Source: Phycisphaerae bacterium
Lineage (GTDB): Bacteria; Planctomycetota; Phycisphaerae; Phycisphaerales; UBA1924
Assembly: GCA_016794945.1 (NCBI GenBank)
Contig: JAEUIX010000176.1
Location: 1 to 6,140 of the forward strand
DNA length: 6,140 bases
Direction: 5' to 3'
Each line of letters opens with the position of its first letter. Position 1 is the stretch's first letter. The notes under the pieces were generated by a model. The model worked only from the letters and a program-made list of their open reading frames with translations, did not search any database and was not told where the DNA came from. Below are positions 1 to 3,178 of the stretch, in pieces. The position numbers and the translations under genes were made by a program.

Positions 1-8
1 AGGCAAGT

Positions 9-1001
9 TTAGCCCGCCCCACCCCCCCCACCGGCTTCCCAGAACCGCCACGGCGCCTGGTCCGAGAGCGCCGCGTCCGGCACCAGCGCGGTGCGAACCG
101 CCCGCGCCAGGTCCTCCACGCCCCGCCCGGCACGCACGCTCACCCGCACGTCCGCCGGCCACGCCGCCCCGCCCAGGTCGTCACGCAGAGCAACGCGGAC
201 GGCAGGCACTCCCTCGACCTCTGCCGCCGCGGGAGGCTCGGCGACCGCATCGCCCGCCAGCACCACCAGCGCCGCCCGCGCCGCCAGCGGCCACACCGCG
301 GCCCGCGCCGCCTCCAGCGCCGCGTCGCCCGCGTGCCCGAACCCGGGCGTATCGGCCCAGCGCACGGTCAGCCCGTCCAGTTCCAGGGTCACGCCCACGT
401 GGTCGCGCGTCGTCCCGGGCGCATCGGCCGTCACCGCCACCGTCCGCCCCGCCAGCGCGTTCAACAGCGTGCTCTTGCCCACGTTGGAAGGTCCGAGCAC
501 CACCACCAGCGGCGGATCCACCAACCGGTTCAACATCGCCGACAACGCCAGCACGCGCCGGTCGTCCCCGGCGCCCCCCGCCGCACGCCACGCCGCCCAT
601 CGCGCCGGCTGCACGAGCAGCACATCGACCGCCCGCGCGCTGGCCGCCCGGCCAAGAGCCGCCGCCAGCGCGTCGTCCATCGCCGACTCGGTCCGCGGCT
701 CGTGCGCAATCGCGCGGCCGATCTCCGCCCCCGCCGACCGAAGCGCCCCCAGCAAGCGCCGAACGATCTCGGGCCCGCCGTGGGGCATCAGGCTCGCCCC
801 GCACGCATCCCACCGAGCCACCACCCCTCGATCCACCCCCGCGATCGTCCGCACCGCCACGCCCCCGGGCCGCACGCCCCCGCACCCCAGCCCCACGAGC
901 ACCCGCTCCAGCGCTCCGCCGTCCGGGGCCTCCAGCTCGATGCACGCGATCGCCCCCGCCCCCGACGGCCGCGCCGTTGCCAGCCACGCGCGCAGGTTCA
1001 C
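9..1001 (-). CDS. MnmE/TrmE-like GTPase lacking the C-terminal modification motif
   Basis: This 330-aa P-loop GTPase resembles MnmE, the tRNA wobble-uridine modification GTPase, but is much shorter than MnmE's usual roughly 450 residues. Residues 14-95 look like a reduced MnmE N-terminal domain, including an HGGP motif at 74-77. The G domain spans about 164-306. G1 is GPSNVGKS (170-177), G2 lies in GTTRD (196-200) and G3 is DTPG (217-220). At G4 the expected NKxD reads LRDD (272-275), so the base-specific Asn is absent. G5 may be SVR at 288-290. Only about 24 residues follow the G domain, ending in a Gly-rich tail, so the closing helices and CxGK motif of true MnmE are missing. Ribosome- or tRNA-related GTP hydrolysis is plausible, but tRNA modification chemistry is unlikely. 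The GTG start is chosen because it overlaps the coaX stop (GTGA) and MnmE-like similarity begins there. The frame stays open far upstream only as a shadow of coaX. It could alternatively be an Era/Der-type GTPase, but the HGGP region favours MnmE ancestry. Confidence 0.82.
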   Translation of the reverse strand: MNLRAWLATARPSGAGAIACIELEAPDGGALERVLVGLGCGGVRPGGVAVRTIAGVDRGVVARWDACGASLMPHGGPEIVRRLLGALRSAGAEIGRAIAHEPRTESAMDDALAAALGRAASARAVDVLLVQPARWAAWRAAGGAGDDRRVLALSAMLNRLVDPPLVVVLGPSNVGKSTLLNALAGRTVAVTADAPGTTRDHVGVTLELDGLTVRWADTPGFGHAGDAALEAARAAVWPLAARAALVVLAGDAVAEPPAAAEVEGVPAVRVALRDDLGGAAWPADVRVSVRAGRGVEDLARAVRTALVPDAALSDQAPWRFWEAGGGGGAG

Positions 1002-1822
1002 GCGTCCTCGTCGCCTTCCCCGGCGTGCACCGTGCGCCACGCGGCCATCATGCCCATCGGCACCAGGTCCGGGACGATGTGCTCCACCAGTTCGTCGTGC
1101 TCGAACAGCAGCGGCGCATCGCCCCCGGTCGCCAGCACCCGCGGGTACGACCCGTGCTCCTCCGCCACCTTGTCGATCATCAGGCGCACCAGGCCCTGCA
1201 CCGACCGGCAGCACCCCAGCAGCATCGCGTCCCGCGTCGTCCGCCCAAGGGCCCCGGTCGGCAACGCCTCGCCCCCGGTCCGCGGCGGCTGCACCTCCGG
1301 CAGCGCCGCCGTCCGCTCGTGCAGCGCCCGCAGTTGCATCGCCAGCCCGGGCGCGATCACCCCGCCCCGGTACACGCCGAACCCGTCCACGAAGTCCACC
1401 GTCACCGCCGTTCCGGCGTCGATCACGACGCACGCCTCGCCCGACCGCGCCGCCGCCCCCAGCGCCGCCAGCAGCCGGTCCACCCCCACCGTCACGGGCG
1501 CCGGCAGCTCGTGCTGAATCGGCACCACCAGCCCGCTGCCACCCGCCGACACCAGGCGCGTCACCTGCGGCGCACGCCCGGCCAGGTCGTTGATCAGCCG
1601 GTCCGCCAACGGCGCGTTCACCGCCGCAAGCAGCAGACGCGTCCGATCCGCCGGCGTGACCGACGCCGCTTCCTCCACCGCCGCGATCACCGCCGACGGG
1701 TCGGCGTTGTCCAGCACGCGGCTGGGGTCCATCGCCCCGTGGGCCCCCTCCCACGGGCGGCAGCGCGCCACCCGAGTCCTCGTGTTGCCCACCGACACCA
1801 GCACCAGGTTCGAGATCGTCAT
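998..1822 (-). CDS. coaX: Type III pantothenate kinase
   Basis: CoaX phosphorylates pantothenate with ATP, the first step of coenzyme A synthesis, in the cytosol. The 274-aa length is close to the usual 250-270. Family motifs appear in order. The phosphate-1 loop is SVGNTRT (10-16) and the pantothenate/catalytic GVDR is at 113-116. The phosphate-2 motif DAGTA is at 135-139, GGVIAPG at 153-159, and the adenosine-side motif TGGD at 232-235. The ASKHA (actin/sugar kinase) fold is expected, usually as a homodimer. One oddity stands out: the phosphate-1 motif is normally DxGN, and here the Asp is Ser10. The other two conserved acidic positions (Asp115, Asp135) remain. Activity may therefore be reduced, altered in metal or phosphate handling, or compensated. 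The ATG at 1822 is the most upstream in-frame start and directly precedes family similarity. No Shine-Dalgarno sequence is seen before it. It is the first gene of a unit with the downstream MnmE-like GTPase. A Baf-like regulator of the same fold is an alternative but less likely. Confidence 0.9.
   Translation of the reverse strand: MTISNLVLVSVGNTRTRVARCRPWEGAHGAMDPSRVLDNADPSAVIAAVEEAASVTPADRTRLLLAAVNAPLADRLINDLAGRAPQVTRLVSAGGSGLVVPIQHELPAPVTVGVDRLLAALGAAARSGEACVVIDAGTAVTVDFVDGFGVYRGGVIAPGLAMQLRALHERTAALPEVQPPRTGGEALPTGALGRTTRDAMLLGCCRSVQGLVRLMIDKVAEEHGSYPRVLATGGDAPLLFEHDELVEHIVPDLVPMGMMAAWRTVHAGEGDEDA
1002..1018 (-). promoter_or_regulatory. Ribosome binding region and GTGA coupling site before the GTPase gene
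   Basis: Inside the 3' end of coaX the minus strand carries GAGGA (1009-1005), three bases before the GTG start, and GAAGG (1018-1014), twelve bases before it. Neither spacing is ideal. The coaX TGA (1000-998) overlaps the GTG start (1001-999) as GTGA. This arrangement usually lets a terminating ribosome restart on the next gene, so the two proteins are probably made in linked amounts. It also supports the GTG over an upstream start. Confidence 0.55.
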
Positions 1823-1854
1823 GGGCCATCGTAGAGACCGCTACGCTCTGCGCG
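1823..1854. promoter_or_regulatory. 32-bp divergent promoter region, possibly for two leaderless transcripts
   Basis: This gap is all that separates the divergent ATG codons at 1822 (minus) and 1855 (plus). On the minus strand TACGAT (1833-1828) ends five bases before the coaX ATG. On the plus strand TACGCT (1842-1847) ends seven bases before the other ATG. With the usual 6-7 base distance from a -10 element to the transcript start, both RNAs would begin at or within a base or two of the ATG. The two hexamers sit in a 5-bp inverted repeat, CGTAG (1830-1834) and CTACG (1841-1845). No GGAG-type site is properly placed for either gene. No good -35 hexamers are visible, and any would lie inside the opposite gene. 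The claim is inferred from spacing alone. Confidence 0.4.
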
Positions 1855-2898
1855 ATGCCCCGGTGCCGCGTGGACACCTCGATCGAGCGCAAGGTGGTCG
1901 ACGGCTTCGACTTCCCGCTGGGCGTCTACCCCATCGAGCCCCTGCAGCCGCGCGAGGGCTACACCGTCGCCTTCGAATCGGCCGACGGCGGCGCCGAAGA
2001 CCCCGACGAGCAGACCAGCCAGTGGGAGGAGTGGCCCGACCGCTACGTCTGGGACATCGTGGTCAAAGCCTCCCGCGTCGAATCTCTCGTGCGGTCGTTC
2101 ATGGCCCTGCTCCCCGGACGCATCTACCCGATCCTCGACGTGCTCGGCTCCGACGCCTACCGCGAGATCGACCCCTACATCGCCGACGAACCCATCGGCC
2201 AGGAACGCCTGCTCGACGCCCTCCGCCGGTTCCGCGCCTGGTTCTACGAAGACGGCCTGGTCGGCTTCGGGGCCATGAGCGACGAGCCCTTCTACTACAT
2301 CTTCGTCGACGAGCACAAGATCGTCACCGTCCGCGCTGAGACCTCCCTCAAGGAACGCATCGAGAAACTCCTGGCGGCCTTCGACCTCCAGGAAGTCGAG
2401 TCGCTCTCCGGGGCCGACGCGGCCGTCCACGAGCACCGCGGCGTGCTCGACGCACCCGATGACCGCCCCGACCTGCTCACTTCCGATGAGATCGTCGAGC
2501 ATCTCCGCGATGAATGGGGCCTCTCGCTCAACGTCGACGGCGACCGCAACGTCGACGAAGCCGGCAACGATCTGGGCATGACCGGCTGGCGGTGCCTCGT
2601 CCGCCGGTTCCCGCCGGACAGCCCGCCCCTTTACGCCGAGGTCTTCCTCGCCGCCGAGTGCCTCAACGCCGCGTGTGAGCTCGCCGCCGACGCCGTCGAA
2701 GCCCTGCCCGCCCCTCCCGGCGGACGCCGGCCCCGCGCCGCGGCCAAACCCCCCGCCGAATCCGACGCGGGCGACCTGGATGTGCTGATCGCCGATCGCC
2801 TCTCCCCCGAGGATTTCGCCGCGTCGACCGGCAAGGCCGGTGAAAAGGCCCTGTCCGCCGATCAGGGCGCCGTGCTGCAGTGCCGCTGGTTGAGCTGA
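1855..2898 (+). CDS. Conserved-looking hypothetical protein, acidic, probably cytosolic
   Basis: I do not recognise this 347-aa protein. It has no signal peptide or membrane segment. Residues 1-40 are strand-rich around YPIEPLQPREGYTVAF (25-40), followed by an acidic, probably flexible stretch (42-59). Residues 61-180 look like a compact alpha/beta domain rich in aromatic and acidic residues, for example DRYVWDIVV (62-70), FRAWFYEDGLVGFG (126-139) and EPFYYIFVDEHKIVTVRAE (144-162). Residues 208-285 may form a second domain, with GWRCLVRRF at 244-252 and a helix 259-284. A Pro/Arg/Lys/Ala linker (286-304) leads to a short acidic tail. Codon use matches the neighbours, and composition is that of a real protein, with balanced charged and aromatic residues. 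The ATG start gives only a 32-bp gap to coaX. No Shine-Dalgarno is seen. A GTG six codons in is the nearest alternative. Its position opposite coaX suggests shared control but says little about function. Confidence 0.8.
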   Translation: MPRCRVDTSIERKVVDGFDFPLGVYPIEPLQPREGYTVAFESADGGAEDPDEQTSQWEEWPDRYVWDIVVKASRVESLVRSFMALLPGRIYPILDVLGSDAYREIDPYIADEPIGQERLLDALRRFRAWFYEDGLVGFGAMSDEPFYYIFVDEHKIVTVRAETSLKERIEKLLAAFDLQEVESLSGADAAVHEHRGVLDAPDDRPDLLTSDEIVEHLRDEWGLSLNVDGDRNVDEAGNDLGMTGWRCLVRRFPPDSPPLYAEVFLAAECLNAACELAADAVEALPAPPGGRRPRAAAKPPAESDAGDLDVLIADRLSPEDFAASTGKAGEKALSADQGAVLQCRWLS

Positions 2899-2903
2899 GC
2901 TGA

Positions 2904-2925
2904 TACGAACATTCTACGAACAATC
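2904..2925. repeat. Tandem pair of 11-bp direct repeats
   Basis: TACGAACATTC (2904-2914) is followed at once by TACGAACAATC (2915-2925), identical at ten of eleven positions. The 11-bp period is about one helical turn, so a protein binding both copies would sit on one face of the DNA. The pair begins six bases after the stop of the upstream gene. The second copy runs into the palindrome that follows. The region is more AT-rich than its surroundings. Confidence 0.6.
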
Positions 2926-2939
2926 GCGGCGATCGTTCG
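2917..2939. promoter_or_regulatory. 23-bp near-perfect palindrome after the hypothetical gene
   Basis: Half-sites CGAACAATCGC (2917-2927) and GCGATCGTTCG (2929-2939) are reverse complements except at one position, around a single central G at 2928. In RNA the sequence could also fold as GGCGA (2928-2932), loop TCGT, TCGCC (2937-2941). No T-tract follows, so it is not a classical intrinsic terminator. It lies about 65 bp upstream of the predicted -35 of the secretin promoter. It could be an operator for a dimeric regulator or a Rho-independent-like RNA end for the upstream gene. The symmetry is seen directly; the role is inferred. Confidence 0.45.
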
Positions 2940-3002
2940 CCAGTGCCGCGCTCCAAGTCCAGCCCTGTCGGCAACTTGTGGACATCTTGCCCCGGGGGCG
3001 GT

Positions 3003-3031
3003 TTGCGTTTGCCAACGACCCGCGGTATCGT
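3003..3031 (+). promoter_or_regulatory. Putative sigma70-type promoter for the secretin gene
   Basis: TTGCGT (3003-3008) and TATCGT (3026-3031) are separated by exactly 17 bases, the preferred spacer. They match TTGACA at three positions and TATAAT at four. Transcription would start near 3038, giving a leader of about 45 bases before the ATG at 3083. A G+C palindrome (GCCCC-G-GGGGC, 2989-2999) lies just upstream of the -35. The match is moderate, but it is the best in this gap and stands out in such GC-rich DNA. Confidence 0.42.
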
Positions 3032-3040
3032 CGGGGCCCT

Positions 3041-3067
3041 TCCGCCGGAGCGACTCGGGCCGGCGGA
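3041..3067 (+). promoter_or_regulatory. Leader hairpin (8-bp perfect inverted repeat) before the secretin start
   Basis: TCCGCCGG (3041-3048) and CCGGCGGA (3060-3067) are perfect reverse complements around an 11-base loop. They lie within the predicted leader, four bases upstream of the GGAG ribosome binding site. An RNA stem of eight mostly G-C pairs should be stable. It could influence translation or mRNA lifetime, or be a DNA operator just downstream of the promoter. No T-run follows, so termination is unlikely. Confidence 0.45.
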
Positions 3068-3071
3068 GCCC

Positions 3072-3075
3072 GGAG
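3072..3075 (+). promoter_or_regulatory. Shine-Dalgarno GGAG for the secretin gene
   Basis: GGAG lies seven bases before the ATG at 3083, a near-ideal spacing. It selects that ATG over the out-of-frame ATG at 3093 and the in-frame GTG at 3089. It contrasts with coaX and the 1855 gene, which lack such a site. Confidence 0.7.
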
Positions 3076-3082
3076 ATATTGC

Positions 3083-3178
3083 ATGCCCGTGAATGCCGAT
3101 CGTCTGTCCCGTCCGCTCGTGGCCCGTCCGCTGGTGCTCGGCGCGCTCACCGCCGCCGCCCTCACCGGCGCTCATGCC
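3083..3178 (+). other. Signal peptide of the secretin-like protein
   Basis: The first 32 residues have three arginines (7, 10, 15), a hydrophobic core of 17-29 and an AHA signal peptidase I site at 30-32. A second possible cleavage site follows Ala39 (PAALA). There is no Cys for lipoprotein processing. The protein is therefore predicted to pass the inner membrane by the Sec route. Confidence 0.7.

Noticed and set aside
91..1834. Long plus-strand open frames opposite coaX and the GTPase
   Set aside because: Their products are Pro/Arg/Ser/His-rich without recognisable motifs, and they lie opposite two well-supported genes.
1002..1892. Upstream extension of the GTPase frame by about 297 codons
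   Set aside because: It overlaps coaX entirely in another frame and is Gly/Ala/Arg low-complexity sequence. The MnmE-like similarity starts at the GTG at 1001.
2917..2939. A LexA/SOS-box reading of the CGAAC and GTTCG half-sites
   Set aside because: The Gram-positive-type box needs about four bases between the half-sites. Here there are thirteen, and no SOS gene is adjacent.
2917..2945. Intrinsic terminator after the 1855 gene
   Set aside because: A stem is possible, but no T-rich run follows on the plus strand, so only the palindrome itself is reported.
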